Shown piece by piece: positions 25,082 to 35,075 of a stretch of 64,000 bases of DNA. Source of the DNA: Faecalicatena_A orotica (GTDB lineage: Bacteria; Bacillota; Clostridia; Lachnospirales; Lachnospiraceae); the NCBI RefSeq assembly GCF_040545875.1, contig NZ_JBEPMR010000007.1; one strand, 5' to 3'. The notes beneath the pieces were generated by a model, which saw nothing but the letters and a program-made list of their open reading frames with translations, was not told where the DNA came from and made no database searches. How positions within the stretch are numbered: position 1 is the stretch's first letter; every line of letters begins with the position of its first letter. The translations under genes and the position numbers were made by a program.

Positions 25082-27790
25082 TTATCTTTCTTTCAAATGT
25101 TTTATAAATTTCTCCTCCGGCATCGGCTTTGCATAATAATATCCCTGTATATAATGCACACCTGCGGAAGAAATCAGCTTTTGTTCCTCTTTATTTTCCA
25201 CGCCCTCGGCAACTACCATCAGGTCATTCACCCGTGACATCTCTACAATCGATTTCAGCAGTGCATACTGCTTTTTATTTGTCAGTATCTGCTGTGTCAG
25301 TGAACGGTCGATTTTGACGATATTCACAGGAAGATTTGATAAATAGTTAAGGCTGCTGTAGCCTACCCCGAAATCATCCAGAGCGATATTAATCCCTTCC
25401 CGGCGCAGCCGTTCCAATGTATCAGCCGCACGGTCAATGGACTGGATCAGAACGCTCTCGGTGATCTCCAGCGTAATGCGCCGTGGATCAACATGGGATG
25501 CTTGGATCAGCTGCAGCAAGTGCTCTGCGCTGTTCCCAACCAGAAGCTGCTGCACAGACAGGTTGATACTCATGCGGTTAAGCCCCAGCGATTCACCATA
25601 GTCCCGCATAAAGGAGCAGGCGTGGGCCAGCACATAATCGCCAAGTTCTTCCACCAGTCCATTGCGTTCGGCAAGCGATATGACCTGAAATGCAGAAAAA
25701 TAGCCACCCTTGCCGTCCCGAAGGCGGACAAGCGCCTCGGCTGCCTGATAACTGCCTGTTTCCAGATACATCAGCGGCTGATACCACACTTCCAATGTCC
25801 GCTGCTGGATTGCTATACGCAGCCGGTGTAAAATATCTGCCTCTGTACGCACCATATCGTCCAGTTCCGTATTATAGATCACAATATTTCTGCCTGACGT
25901 TTTAGAAAAGCTCATGGCCGACTGAATCCGTTCAAGCAGAACACCGGGCGTTCCCCCATATAACGGATACTGACAGACAACAAGGCGGATCTGCAGGGGG
26001 ATAGACAAATTTCCCGCCATGACAGGGCGTGTCAGTGTCTCATGGAGATGTTCCGCAAAAGAGTCCGTTTTCTCCTTGGAAAGTGAAACTCCCAGAAAGA
26101 CATCACCGTTAATACGATACAGGTATGAACCAAAAGTCCTTGACATGCGCCTCAGTACTTCATGCAAAATGTCATCACCCACATCCGCACTGAATAGTTC
26201 GTTATACTGGCTGAAATTACAGATATCAATACAGAAAAGACTGAACGATCTCTTAGGATCATAGGAAATCAGCATATCTGTATCCCTGAAATATTTCGAC
26301 CGGTTGCCGACGTTGAACACCGGATCAAAGTAAGCCAGCTGTTCCACCTGTTTGTGGTAACGGTTAAAGGTCTTGGACAGTTCCATCATATCGAGGTCTG
26401 TGTACTCGTCAAATATGACATCGTCTTTCCCCTCAATGAGCTGCTCGCATTTTTCAGTCATCATCCGTATAGGGGATTCCTTTCTTATCTCGTCATAATA
26501 GGCATGAAACAGTGCTTCCATTTCTATCCCCGCCCGTCCTTTTCCTGCCTGGCAGGACGCATATTGATAACGGGCCAGAAGGAAGTTCTTCTCAGCCCCG
26601 ATACGGACCTTCAGCAGGAGTTCCAGAGACAGTCCTTTTGCAAATTCTTCCTGCTCTGTCCCGCTCATTTCATCACGGACAGCAAGAATGAAATTTCCTG
26701 AACCCAGATATCCTGCCAGATACGGGCTGCGGATATACTCATCCAGACGTCCGGGAATGCTTTTTAGAAAAGCAGACTCTTCTTTCGTTCCGATCAGTCT
26801 GGCTGCCTGGCTGTAACCTTCTATGGAAAAATAAAACAGTATGACAGGAATGCGTCCGCCAGAAAGCCATCTGTCCAGCTCCTTAGTGAATCCTTTCTGA
26901 TTATAAAGTCCCGTAGCTTCATCCATTAATTTGAGTCTTTTCAGGATGCGTTCCCTGTCAAAATGCCGGTAAACCAGATAAGCCAGCACCATCAGGAGAC
27001 CTGTAAGCACCGCACATACCGCCGCAAGGCCTCTCTTCTGCACCGGGCTCATCCAGCCGGTGGCAGGCTGTATGCTGAGATTCCATTGGCTGGGCAGATA
27101 GAAGGTAATCTTTTCTGCCTCTGAAAAATCGACATGATCCCCTGTACTTGCAATGACTTCCTTGGCACCTTTCTGCGGTTCTACCCTCCAGAGTTCATAA
27201 TCATATCCCTGGGCGGATAAGCTGTCCAGAGCCAGCTTTTCCTGTACATAATCCCAATTCAGAGCTACGACAGCCTCCCCCTTATAAGCCCCGTTATCCA
27301 GAAAAGGCTGCAGGAACAGAAACACTTTTTGCTGTTCTGAACCAATCTCCAGCGCACTTGGCCCTTCAACAACCAGCTCTCCGACTACTTTAGCAAGTGT
27401 ATAGGCGTAGGAAAAATCCTTCAGGTCCCGCCCGACCAATTCAGCACACTCCTCTTCCGGCAGCGCACTTACAAGGGTATCTCCCTCAAAAAGGCCGACA
27501 AAGCACACCTCTTCCCGCTTTAAAAGTGGTTCCGACGCAAGATTGAACCATTCCGTTTCTTTGCTACCTGACACAAGGGCCATTTGTGCCAGGGAGTCCG
27601 CCTCATTCATGGTTCCCTGCAGCTGCAATATAATCTTGTCATTATAATGATATAAAATATTCTCGGCTTCCCTTTGCCGTATACTGATCATTTCGCTGCG
27701 CAGATACATTCCTAGTACTGTGACCACGGCAAAAATAAACAACAGCACACCGGCAAAAGAAAAAATCCGCCTTCTGCTATACTTCTTCAT
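25082..27790 (-). CDS. Membrane protein with degenerate GGDEF and intact EAL domain
   Basis: About 902 residues. A membrane segment at residues 8-30, an extracytoplasmic sensor of about 210 residues, a second membrane segment (AAVCAVLTGLLMVLAYLVY), a first degenerate GGDEF-like region (DEATGLYNQKGF), a second one whose signature reads RINGDVF instead of GGDEF, and an EAL domain with EALVR, NLS, ITES, DDFGVGYSS, KID and EGVE, so c-di-GMP phosphodiesterase activity is expected and cyclase activity is not. ATG 27790 has GAGG six bases before it, overlapping region with the upstream GGDEF gene stop at 27799 just adjacent. Probably the degrading partner of the cyclase encoded just upstream. Confidence 0.9.
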   Translation of the reverse strand: MKKYSRRRIFSFAGVLLFIFAVVTVLGMYLRSEMISIRQREAENILYHYNDKIILQLQGTMNEADSLAQMALVSGSKETEWFNLASEPLLKREEVCFVGLFEGDTLVSALPEEECAELVGRDLKDFSYAYTLAKVVGELVVEGPSALEIGSEQQKVFLFLQPFLDNGAYKGEAVVALNWDYVQEKLALDSLSAQGYDYELWRVEPQKGAKEVIASTGDHVDFSEAEKITFYLPSQWNLSIQPATGWMSPVQKRGLAAVCAVLTGLLMVLAYLVYRHFDRERILKRLKLMDEATGLYNQKGFTKELDRWLSGGRIPVILFYFSIEGYSQAARLIGTKEESAFLKSIPGRLDEYIRSPYLAGYLGSGNFILAVRDEMSGTEQEEFAKGLSLELLLKVRIGAEKNFLLARYQYASCQAGKGRAGIEMEALFHAYYDEIRKESPIRMMTEKCEQLIEGKDDVIFDEYTDLDMMELSKTFNRYHKQVEQLAYFDPVFNVGNRSKYFRDTDMLISYDPKRSFSLFCIDICNFSQYNELFSADVGDDILHEVLRRMSRTFGSYLYRINGDVFLGVSLSKEKTDSFAEHLHETLTRPVMAGNLSIPLQIRLVVCQYPLYGGTPGVLLERIQSAMSFSKTSGRNIVIYNTELDDMVRTEADILHRLRIAIQQRTLEVWYQPLMYLETGSYQAAEALVRLRDGKGGYFSAFQVISLAERNGLVEELGDYVLAHACSFMRDYGESLGLNRMSINLSVQQLLVGNSAEHLLQLIQASHVDPRRITLEITESVLIQSIDRAADTLERLRREGINIALDDFGVGYSSLNYLSNLPVNIVKIDRSLTQQILTNKKQYALLKSIVEMSRVNDLMVVAEGVENKEEQKLISSAGVHYIQGYYYAKPMPEEKFIKHLKER

Positions 27791-27798
27791 CCTAATCC

Positions 27799-29352
27799 TC
27801 AATTCTGGTGAATATGATAGTATCCCTTACCATTTTGCTTCACATGGTAGAGAGCCTCATCTGCTTCGAAAATCATACGTTCCAGCTCTATCCCCGGCTG
27901 GTATACCGACACACCTATACTGCACTGTACCGGAATATTCTGACCTCCGGACGGAATTTTAGACTGGAGACGCAGAATCAGCCCGTCGAGTACGTCGCGC
28001 AATTCTTTTTCATCATCCAGACTGGTCAGAAGCATGACAAACTCATCCCCGCCATAGCGCCCTACCACACCGTCATACTTCTTCTCGTACTCCCTGAGAA
28101 TGTATCCCACACTTTTCAGCGCGATATCACCGCCGTCATGCCCACATGTATCATTGATGTATTTCAGGTTATCCATATCCACAAAAAACAGGGCTTTTAC
28201 CAGCTTCGGATCTGCATTTTTCAATTGCGCTTCCGCTTTATTGAGAAACACGGTACGCGTAACCACGCCGGTCAGGCTGTCTGAGAGGCCGTCACTGGTC
28301 AGGCGGAGAATTTCATTAAAATCAACATTTTCGGGCCGTTCATTCTGATAAACCCTTTTTTCCAGTTCTTCCATCGACTGCACCAGCATTATTACAACCT
28401 GCATCTGTTTCTCTATATAGCGCTTCAGGAACAGCAGCAGAATGATACAGGCAAATACCGCCAGGCATACTACAAACAGCAGGGAGGGTATTATTTGAAA
28501 AAATACATCGCCAAAGCTGACTGAGCATAAGATGTCCCAGTTTGTGTTGTCTACACGCTGATAAGCCGTATAACAGAGGTCCCCGTCATGGATGCTCCAG
28601 TACCCGCCGGTCTGTGCGGCAAGCAGTTTCTCTTCCAGTTTATCTGATGTTGTGCCCAGCAGTTTATCGTCCCGAAGTGCCTCCATTACCGGGTCACCGT
28701 AAGACAGGTCCGTGGTAGCGGACATAACCTGTCCCTGAGATCCTAACAGAGTCGCATTGGCATTCACTTTTCCTGCCGACTCTTCCAATATCTGCACAAT
28801 TTCATCAAAATAAATGGCAGAAAAGAGGGCGCCTGTTATATTTCCATCCTTATCAATCAAGGGAACTGCCACCGTATAGTTCAGAGTCTCGCCGTCCGCA
28901 CCTGCCGCAAAACTGTCTGTAACCTGCCGCTGCCCCGTGGAAAACAGGCGCTGCATATAGTCTCTGCTTGCAAGGCTGGCCGGTTCAGCCCCATCAGAAT
29001 AAACCAGAATATCCTCATCTACATAACACATCATCATAAAACCAAAATAGGGGCTCATCTGATCCAGTCTCTTCACTTTAACGATAGGCTCTGTCTCAGA
29101 ATCATTAAAATCCGGAAAACTTGCAAGAGCTTCTAACAGGTCGACTGCACCGGTAACTCTCTGTGATATTTGTGCCTGAGCACTGCTTAATGCGGCTTTT
29201 GCGTCTGACTTCATACGGCCGGCAGAAAGTATAGCTCCCCCCGCCATGATGAAAACCATAACCAATACACAAAATATTACATTATAACGTATAATTGGGA
29301 AAAACGATACCTCCCACTGGCCACCTTTGCCATTATTTTTCTTTCGTTTCAT
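27799..29352 (-). CDS. Membrane diguanylate cyclase with Cache-type sensor
   Basis: A 517-residue protein: N-terminal membrane segment (FCVLVMVFIMAGGAILSAG), a dCache-like sensor (DYMQRLFSTGQRQVTDSF, YTVAVPLIDKDGNITGALFSAIYFDEI), a second membrane segment around 290-312 and a GGDEF domain (DSLTGVVTRTVFLNK, FVDMDNLKYINDTCGHDGGD, RYGGDEFVMLL) with intact active site. The RxxD inhibition site is replaced by KYD, so product feedback may be weak. Adjacent to an EAL protein, suggesting a local c-di-GMP control pair. Confidence 0.92.
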   Translation of the reverse strand: MKRKKNNGKGGQWEVSFFPIIRYNVIFCVLVMVFIMAGGAILSAGRMKSDAKAALSSAQAQISQRVTGAVDLLEALASFPDFNDSETEPIVKVKRLDQMSPYFGFMMMCYVDEDILVYSDGAEPASLASRDYMQRLFSTGQRQVTDSFAAGADGETLNYTVAVPLIDKDGNITGALFSAIYFDEIVQILEESAGKVNANATLLGSQGQVMSATTDLSYGDPVMEALRDDKLLGTTSDKLEEKLLAAQTGGYWSIHDGDLCYTAYQRVDNTNWDILCSVSFGDVFFQIIPSLLFVVCLAVFACIILLLFLKRYIEKQMQVVIMLVQSMEELEKRVYQNERPENVDFNEILRLTSDGLSDSLTGVVTRTVFLNKAEAQLKNADPKLVKALFFVDMDNLKYINDTCGHDGGDIALKSVGYILREYEKKYDGVVGRYGGDEFVMLLTSLDDEKELRDVLDGLILRLQSKIPSGGQNIPVQCSIGVSVYQPGIELERMIFEADEALYHVKQNGKGYYHIHQN

Positions 29353-29377
29353 TTCTTATACCGGATCCCCTTTCACC

Positions 29378-30844
29378 CTACTTCCATAACGAGCTTCCAT
29401 CATAAACTTCCATCGCAGCCTCATAGTATCCCAGTCTTTTACATTCCTGAATAACTAAGCTGCGGATGTCCTCAAACAGCAGATATGCCTTCCCTGGAAA
29501 AACTTCCTGCCTGCCTTCGCTAAGTGTATCCAGTGCTTCCACACATTGCTCGTGAATTCTCGTGTTAACAGGCGTTTTATTCGTATCAAGCAGGGCCGGA
29601 ATACTGCGTCCGATCCTGAAGTTCCTCTGCAGCAGTTTATAGATTGCCTGAAATGCATTGATTCTCAGATGCTCTGTTATGAAATCCAGCAATATGGCAG
29701 GAGTACGCTCATACAGGTATTCTTCATTCCACAACTGGTCCATTTTTTCTTTTACTTTTGTTATTTCTTCCTGCCTGATATTCGGAACCGCGCAGGCTGC
29801 CGCCCCCTCAATGGTTAAGACAAGCAATTCCAGACTGTCCAGATAGCGCCGGACATGGTAAGCAATTAAATCTGCCGGAATCTGGATCTTCCTCAGTTCA
29901 GCCAGATCCATCTCCACGTAGATTCCATTGCCGCGGACCGTTTTTACAATTCCCCATTCCTGCATCAGCTGTATTGCCTTTGAGGTTGTATCCACACTGA
30001 CATTATAAATTTTCTGCAATTCCAGATGGGAGGGCAGTTTATCCCCCGGCAGGTAACGCCCCATTGCAATCAGGCTGAGCAGATCCATGTACACTGCCGA
30101 ATACCTCAATTCGGCGCCCGCCAGAGGTTTTTCCAGATCTTCCCTTCCGAAAATAACAGCGGAATCGGCCGGAACACGAAATGCGGGCTGTTTTGCATAT
30201 GTAAGTCCGTACAGTTCAGACAGGTCGTCAAAATAAGCACTTTCCGATGGATCCCCCCGCTCTATGATCTGCAAAAAAGCATCCAGCTGTTCATAAAGCC
30301 GGCTCCTGATTTCAGCCGTGTCTTTCATCGGTTTCAGGTCTTCAAGCCCCAGACTGTCTACCGTGCTCAGACTCAGATTATTTTCATTGCGTGCTATAAA
30401 AAATCTTAAAAATCGTTTCGTCTGTACCCAGAACTCTTCCCCGTTTTCTACATCTAAATTTTCCAGAATCCTGCGGGGTATTTTCAGGTCCTCCTGCTCA
30501 CACAGCGCAATCCCGTTTTTTATCACCGGGTAACACAGCAGCACACCGGTCTGCAGGAGGTCGTTTGTAATCGTTGTGTCGATTTTCTTCATCGCAAGCT
30601 TTGTTACCTGATGTTCATGGGCATGTCCCCTGCTCACAACGGGCCTCTTTCTCTGCTGTGTCTGAATCAGGCCCTCTTCCTCCAGCTTTGCAAGTGCATG
30701 CCGGATTGTTTTCTCCGAAGTTTGAAATTCCCTGCTCAGGACCTGCCGTGACGGAAGGCTCGAACCTGCCGGCAATAAGCCACACTCAATTTTATTTTTC
30801 AATATCTGGAAAACCCGCTCATATTTCATGCTATCGTAATTCAA
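29378..30844 (-). CDS. GntR-like regulator with two winged-helix domains
   Basis: About 488 residues. A GntR winged helix at the N-terminus (LPSRQVLSREFQTSEKTIRHALAKLEEEGLI) is followed by about 170 residues and a second GntR-type winged helix (PGDKLPSHLELQKIYNVSVDTTSKAIQLMQEWGIVKTVRGNGIYV), then a helical C-terminal region with an FCD-like look. Two such DNA-binding domains in one chain are rare. The start is uncertain: TTG 30844 has the best-placed site (AAAGGTG), while GTG 30856 and ATG 30829 are alternatives. It lies between the hybrid kinase and the c-di-GMP enzyme genes and may control them. Confidence 0.8.
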   Translation of the reverse strand: MNYDSMKYERVFQILKNKIECGLLPAGSSLPSRQVLSREFQTSEKTIRHALAKLEEEGLIQTQQRKRPVVSRGHAHEHQVTKLAMKKIDTTITNDLLQTGVLLCYPVIKNGIALCEQEDLKIPRRILENLDVENGEEFWVQTKRFLRFFIARNENNLSLSTVDSLGLEDLKPMKDTAEIRSRLYEQLDAFLQIIERGDPSESAYFDDLSELYGLTYAKQPAFRVPADSAVIFGREDLEKPLAGAELRYSAVYMDLLSLIAMGRYLPGDKLPSHLELQKIYNVSVDTTSKAIQLMQEWGIVKTVRGNGIYVEMDLAELRKIQIPADLIAYHVRRYLDSLELLVLTIEGAAACAVPNIRQEEITKVKEKMDQLWNEEYLYERTPAILLDFITEHLRINAFQAIYKLLQRNFRIGRSIPALLDTNKTPVNTRIHEQCVEALDTLSEGRQEVFPGKAYLLFEDIRSLVIQECKRLGYYEAAMEVYDGSSLWK

Positions 30845-30893
30845 AATGATACTCACCTTTCCTATTCTTCCACATTATATGTGTCAAATGATA

Positions 30894-33098
30894 TCATTCT
30901 TTTTTTGATTTATCAACAAGTGCATCCGCATATGTGCGGCAGACATCCTTCATAACGAAAGGCTTTGCAATATGTGCATTCATACCAACATCCAGACATT
31001 TACGGATGTCTTCCTGAAATGAGTTGGCCGTCATTGCAATAATGATAACGCTTGCTGCATCAGAGCGGGAAAGTCCGCGGATTGCGCGTGTTGCACTGTA
31101 TCCATCCATAACGGGCATCTGTACATCCATTAAAACCAACTGATACTCCCCCTCATCTGATCCTGAAAATATATCGACAGCCTCCTGGCCATTCTGGGCC
31201 GTTGTGACAACAGCGCCTGCATTTTCAAGCAATTCTACCGCAATGTACAGATTAATTTCATTATCTTCTACAACCAGTACCCTGACACTATTTAATATGT
31301 CAGGCTCCTCCTTTGCCGGAAGAGACTGCTGGCCAGTTCCACATGCTTCTCCATCGCTTTCCTGCATTTCCTGTGCACAGGTGAACGGCAGGTCCACCCG
31401 GAAAGTACTGCCTGAACCGGCCTGACTGGATACTGTTATGGTGCCGCCCATCATCTCCACAAAGTTCTTCGTAATAGGAAGGCCCAGTCCGGTCCCACCA
31501 TACTGGCGGGAAATTCCACTGTTTTCTTGTGTAAATGTCTCAAATATACGTTCTATATTCTCCGGAGTAATCCCCCGGCCGGTATCGCGGACCTCAAACC
31601 TGAGCCATAAAACTCCCGCTTCACGACGCAGTTCCTCGGCAGTCAGGCTCACACAGCCATTTTCAGGCGTAAATTTCATTGCATTTGAGAGCAGGTTGGT
31701 CAGAATCTGGTTGAGGCGGAGTTCGTCGCCGATCAGGAATTCTTCCAGTTCTCCCCTCATGTATATCTTATAAGAGATTTTTTTACTCTTCGCCTGCACA
31801 TAAAATACCGTTGTCAATGCCCGCAAAAGCTGTCCCAGATCAAATTTTTCTCGATGCAGTTCAATCTTTCCACTTTCGATTTTAGCCATGTCAAGGATAT
31901 CGTTGACCAGAGCAAGCAGGTGCCTGGAAGAGAGAGTGATCTTCTCAAAACAGGTACGGATACGCTCCGGTTCCCCAATATGGTTCTTTCCAACTTCGGT
32001 CATGCCGATAATACCGTTGAGCGGTGTTCTGATCTCATGTGACATCTGGGACAGGAAGTCGCTTTTTGCCCTGTTTGCCTTCTCAGCCCGTTCCTTTTCC
32101 TTCAGCACAAGTGCACTACTGCGTTTTTCATTGCGCCTCAGCAGTAAAAAGAACATAATAATTGTAGCCAGAATAACAGAAAAAATTCCTACACCAACCA
32201 AAAGCATAAGGTGGCTTAAATATGATATCTGATCATTCACCGTCTGATATGCCATACTTGTCACAACATACCAGTCCGTTCCCGGAAGCGGCATATAATA
32301 AAGGTACTCGTGACTCCCCCCGACACACAGCAGTGTCATGCCGCTTTCCCCCGCATTGACTGCAGTATAGAAAGACTCCAGGTCATATCCTTCGTCGAAA
32401 GCCGCCTTTTGTTCATAGATTGTGAATAAATTGGTGCCATATGAACCTGCTTGGGAGAAAGTACTTTTAAGTACAAAATCTCCATTCCGGGTGATAATAT
32501 CTGTATATGAATTTGTTTCTTTCTCGCTGTCCAGCCCAAGCTTCGCCCCAATATCCGCGGTATGAATCCCGGCAATCACGGCAACCAGTTTTTCCTCCCC
32601 GAACTGTATGGGGGTGATAGACGTCCCAAGCAGAAGTGTATTACTTTCCCAGATGTTTTCGTTGACGGAAACAAGCGCCTCGGAGCCGCTTATTAATTTA
32701 TCCAGTGCCGAAATTTTCGATATCACGGGAACCGTACCCTCCTGGGAATAAGCAATCCCCTTATCTGTAATCAGTGCAATATGCGTAAAGCCGTTGTCAG
32801 TCCGAGCCTGTTCTAAAAAGTGCCTGAGACGTTCTTCTTTCTCCAGATCAGCTTCTGTAACCGAAGACGCAATAGTACGGATCTGGGAAAACTGACTTTC
32901 CAGATTTGTCTGGAAATGACTGCTGATCTGCACAGTCATTTCCTTCAGGTAAACCTCACTGATATTCGTCACGGTACGTTCCGTTTCTTTTTTAAATACA
33001 GCAGACGCAAACAGACATAAAAGAGAAACAATCAGAATCAGTACAGATATAAATACAACCGGTCTGTACTCTTTCTGTTTTTTATGTTGCGTTCCCAA
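30894..33098 (-). CDS. Hybrid sensor histidine kinase with dCache domain and receiver
   Basis: About 734 residues: membrane segment (VVFISVLILIVSLLCLFASAVF), extracellular dCache-like domain, second membrane segment near 310-330, HisKA (FLSQMSHEIRTPLNGIIGM), HATPase_c (ILTNLLSNAMKF, DTGRGITPENIERIFETFTQ, GGTGLGL) and a receiver with phospho-acceptor Asp in LVLMDVQMPVMDG. The output after the receiver is absent, so phosphate should pass to the Hpt protein of the same operon and on to the REC-HD-GYP-GGDEF protein. The start is TTG 33098 (AAAGGA ten bases before) or TTG 33125. Next to the fusion lipoprotein, its likely sensory partner. Confidence 0.9.
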   Translation of the reverse strand: MGTQHKKQKEYRPVVFISVLILIVSLLCLFASAVFKKETERTVTNISEVYLKEMTVQISSHFQTNLESQFSQIRTIASSVTEADLEKEERLRHFLEQARTDNGFTHIALITDKGIAYSQEGTVPVISKISALDKLISGSEALVSVNENIWESNTLLLGTSITPIQFGEEKLVAVIAGIHTADIGAKLGLDSEKETNSYTDIITRNGDFVLKSTFSQAGSYGTNLFTIYEQKAAFDEGYDLESFYTAVNAGESGMTLLCVGGSHEYLYYMPLPGTDWYVVTSMAYQTVNDQISYLSHLMLLVGVGIFSVILATIIMFFLLLRRNEKRSSALVLKEKERAEKANRAKSDFLSQMSHEIRTPLNGIIGMTEVGKNHIGEPERIRTCFEKITLSSRHLLALVNDILDMAKIESGKIELHREKFDLGQLLRALTTVFYVQAKSKKISYKIYMRGELEEFLIGDELRLNQILTNLLSNAMKFTPENGCVSLTAEELRREAGVLWLRFEVRDTGRGITPENIERIFETFTQENSGISRQYGGTGLGLPITKNFVEMMGGTITVSSQAGSGSTFRVDLPFTCAQEMQESDGEACGTGQQSLPAKEEPDILNSVRVLVVEDNEINLYIAVELLENAGAVVTTAQNGQEAVDIFSGSDEGEYQLVLMDVQMPVMDGYSATRAIRGLSRSDAASVIIIAMTANSFQEDIRKCLDVGMNAHIAKPFVMKDVCRTYADALVDKSKKE

Positions 33099-33131
33099 TA
33101 ATATTCCATCCTTTCTGCATGACAAATTTGT

Positions 33132-35075
33132 TTATTTATCCTGTGCCAAATCACAGATCCGCCCTTCAATCCCTGCATCAACAGCCGAATCACTGTGCTG
33201 TTCAAAATAAAGCGCCATAGCATCTCTGTAAGTCAGCCATGTATCTTTTACCAGAGTTACACTGCCCTTCGGGACAGCATCATCATAGTAATTCAGCATC
33301 GTATACCCGTCTCCGTTATCTTCTGCGTAGCCGGCTGCCCCTGCCATATAGTCCGTCACCGCCACCTGATAGTCCCCATCCAGATCCAGACTGGTTCCAT
33401 CCGGCATCTCCACACTTACCAGCCTGCTCCCGGCCGGTTTGCTGCTGTCAAACGTATACTGAAGCCCTGAAATCTGCAGGAAACGTCCTCCAGGAAACTC
33501 ATCGGTGCAGACTGCCAGCCCGTTTTCCAGCATATCCCACATAGTCTGCCCGTTCATTTCTAAAACAATAATCTTATTATCAAAAGGACATACTGCTGAA
33601 AGGTCCCCTCCATATACCACGCCCTCATAAAAGCTGGCCCGGATTCCGCCGCCGTTAACTACTGCAATCTGGGCATTGGAAGCTTCGAGAACACAGTCTG
33701 CTACGAAATTGCCAATCTCTGTTTCCCTCCGTCTGACATTGAAGTTCTCCATCGACAGTTCATGCTCCATCTCTCCTATGACAGTAAAATCATACCCTGA
33801 TTCGGCCGTACCCTCATAATAGGACTCATCGACCGCATGAAGCGCTTCCTCTACCGACTTTTTCCCTGCAAGCACATCTCTGACGCATCCTCCAAGATAC
33901 TCCACTGTCTTACTTGGAAAGAGGACATTATAAATATATCCAGATTCCACATATCCCTCTACACCGGCCGGAATTCCTCCCTCCGCCTGCTCATAATCTA
34001 ACAGGCAGGATATCCCCGTTCCCAAATCCTGATTCAGGGCATCCTGTCCCTCAGTCGTAGAGAGGATAGATAAAATACGTTTGCATGCATCCTGTTTTTC
34101 TTCGCTGATGGCATTATTAATCCCCATAAGGGCTGAGGGCGCAAACAAAAACCACGGTTCATTACCTTCATCACTGAAAAGAGGAAGCATGCGGTAGGAA
34201 TACTCTCGTGATATGCCTTCCTCCACTGCTTTTTTGTTCTCTGCAACACATTCATAGTACATGGCAGAATCACCAAAAGCTGCTGCAAGGGTCCCATTTC
34301 CCAGCCGCCTCTGACAGAGAACCAAATTACGCTGCCGTGCTATGGCCGCGGAATCCATCAGCCCGCCTGCAACCAGTGCATCTGTCAAAGCGAAGCTTTT
34401 CTCCCAGACTCCGGCAAAAGCAGCCTTTTTGTCCCTGAAATCGGACAGCCACTGTACTCCCTCCATTTCGCCAAGAAAATCGGGTACCATGCAGCCTACA
34501 AAGAACATGCCTACCGATGAATTATAGTCACTGAAAATAGAGAAATTAATACCGTCCTCACCTAAACCCAGCCCCTTTTCTTTTAATTCGGCCAGTGATG
34601 CTACCAGTTCATCATTCGTCGACGGAAGCGTAAGTCCTGCCTCTTCAAAGAGAGTTTCATTGATAATATATCCGCTGTATACACCGGGAAACGGGATCAG
34701 ATAGGTCTTCCCTTCCAGCTTCAGGGCATTCATAATGGTACCGTCATAAACTAAACTGGTCTTAGTATCACTTAAATCCAACAAATACTTTTGCACCTGA
34801 TTACTATCAGGATGTGCCGCTATTACGAGGTCCGGTCCTTCCCCCTTTTCCAACCGCCGGATCTCTTCACTGGGATAGGGTGATATCTCTACCTGCAGGT
34901 CAATGTCTTCATATGTAGATTCCACCAGCTCCTCTACATGTTCAAAGTTGTTGGAATAAAGAATTTTTATGACTGTTTTTTCTTTCGGGGCCTGCGAGGC
35001 ACAGCCTGCCAGTATGCCGGTCAGCATGGCTGCACTTATCGCACCTGCGATCCATCTTTTTGTTCTGCTGCACAT
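33132..35075 (-). CDS. Lipoprotein fusing a solute-binding domain to a 5'-nucleotidase C-terminal domain
   Basis: A 647-residue lipoprotein (lipobox LAGC, Cys25). Residues about 37-420 form an extracellular solute-binding domain (KILYSNNFEHVEELVE, LPSTNDELVASLAEL). Residues about 430-635 match the substrate-specificity domain of 5'-nucleotidases (ETEIGNFVADCVLEAS, AVVNGGGIRASFYEG, VCPFDNKIIVLEMNG, DGYTMLNYY). The metallophosphoesterase half that performs hydrolysis in 5'-nucleotidases is missing. A ligand-sensing role, perhaps for nucleosides or nucleotides, delivered to the hybrid kinase encoded next is the best guess. It overlaps the upstream gene by 40 bases. Confidence 0.82.
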   Translation of the reverse strand: MCSRTKRWIAGAISAAMLTGILAGCASQAPKEKTVIKILYSNNFEHVEELVESTYEDIDLQVEISPYPSEEIRRLEKGEGPDLVIAAHPDSNQVQKYLLDLSDTKTSLVYDGTIMNALKLEGKTYLIPFPGVYSGYIINETLFEEAGLTLPSTNDELVASLAELKEKGLGLGEDGINFSIFSDYNSSVGMFFVGCMVPDFLGEMEGVQWLSDFRDKKAAFAGVWEKSFALTDALVAGGLMDSAAIARQRNLVLCQRRLGNGTLAAAFGDSAMYYECVAENKKAVEEGISREYSYRMLPLFSDEGNEPWFLFAPSALMGINNAISEEKQDACKRILSILSTTEGQDALNQDLGTGISCLLDYEQAEGGIPAGVEGYVESGYIYNVLFPSKTVEYLGGCVRDVLAGKKSVEEALHAVDESYYEGTAESGYDFTVIGEMEHELSMENFNVRRRETEIGNFVADCVLEASNAQIAVVNGGGIRASFYEGVVYGGDLSAVCPFDNKIIVLEMNGQTMWDMLENGLAVCTDEFPGGRFLQISGLQYTFDSSKPAGSRLVSVEMPDGTSLDLDGDYQVAVTDYMAGAAGYAEDNGDGYTMLNYYDDAVPKGSVTLVKDTWLTYRDAMALYFEQHSDSAVDAGIEGRICDLAQDK

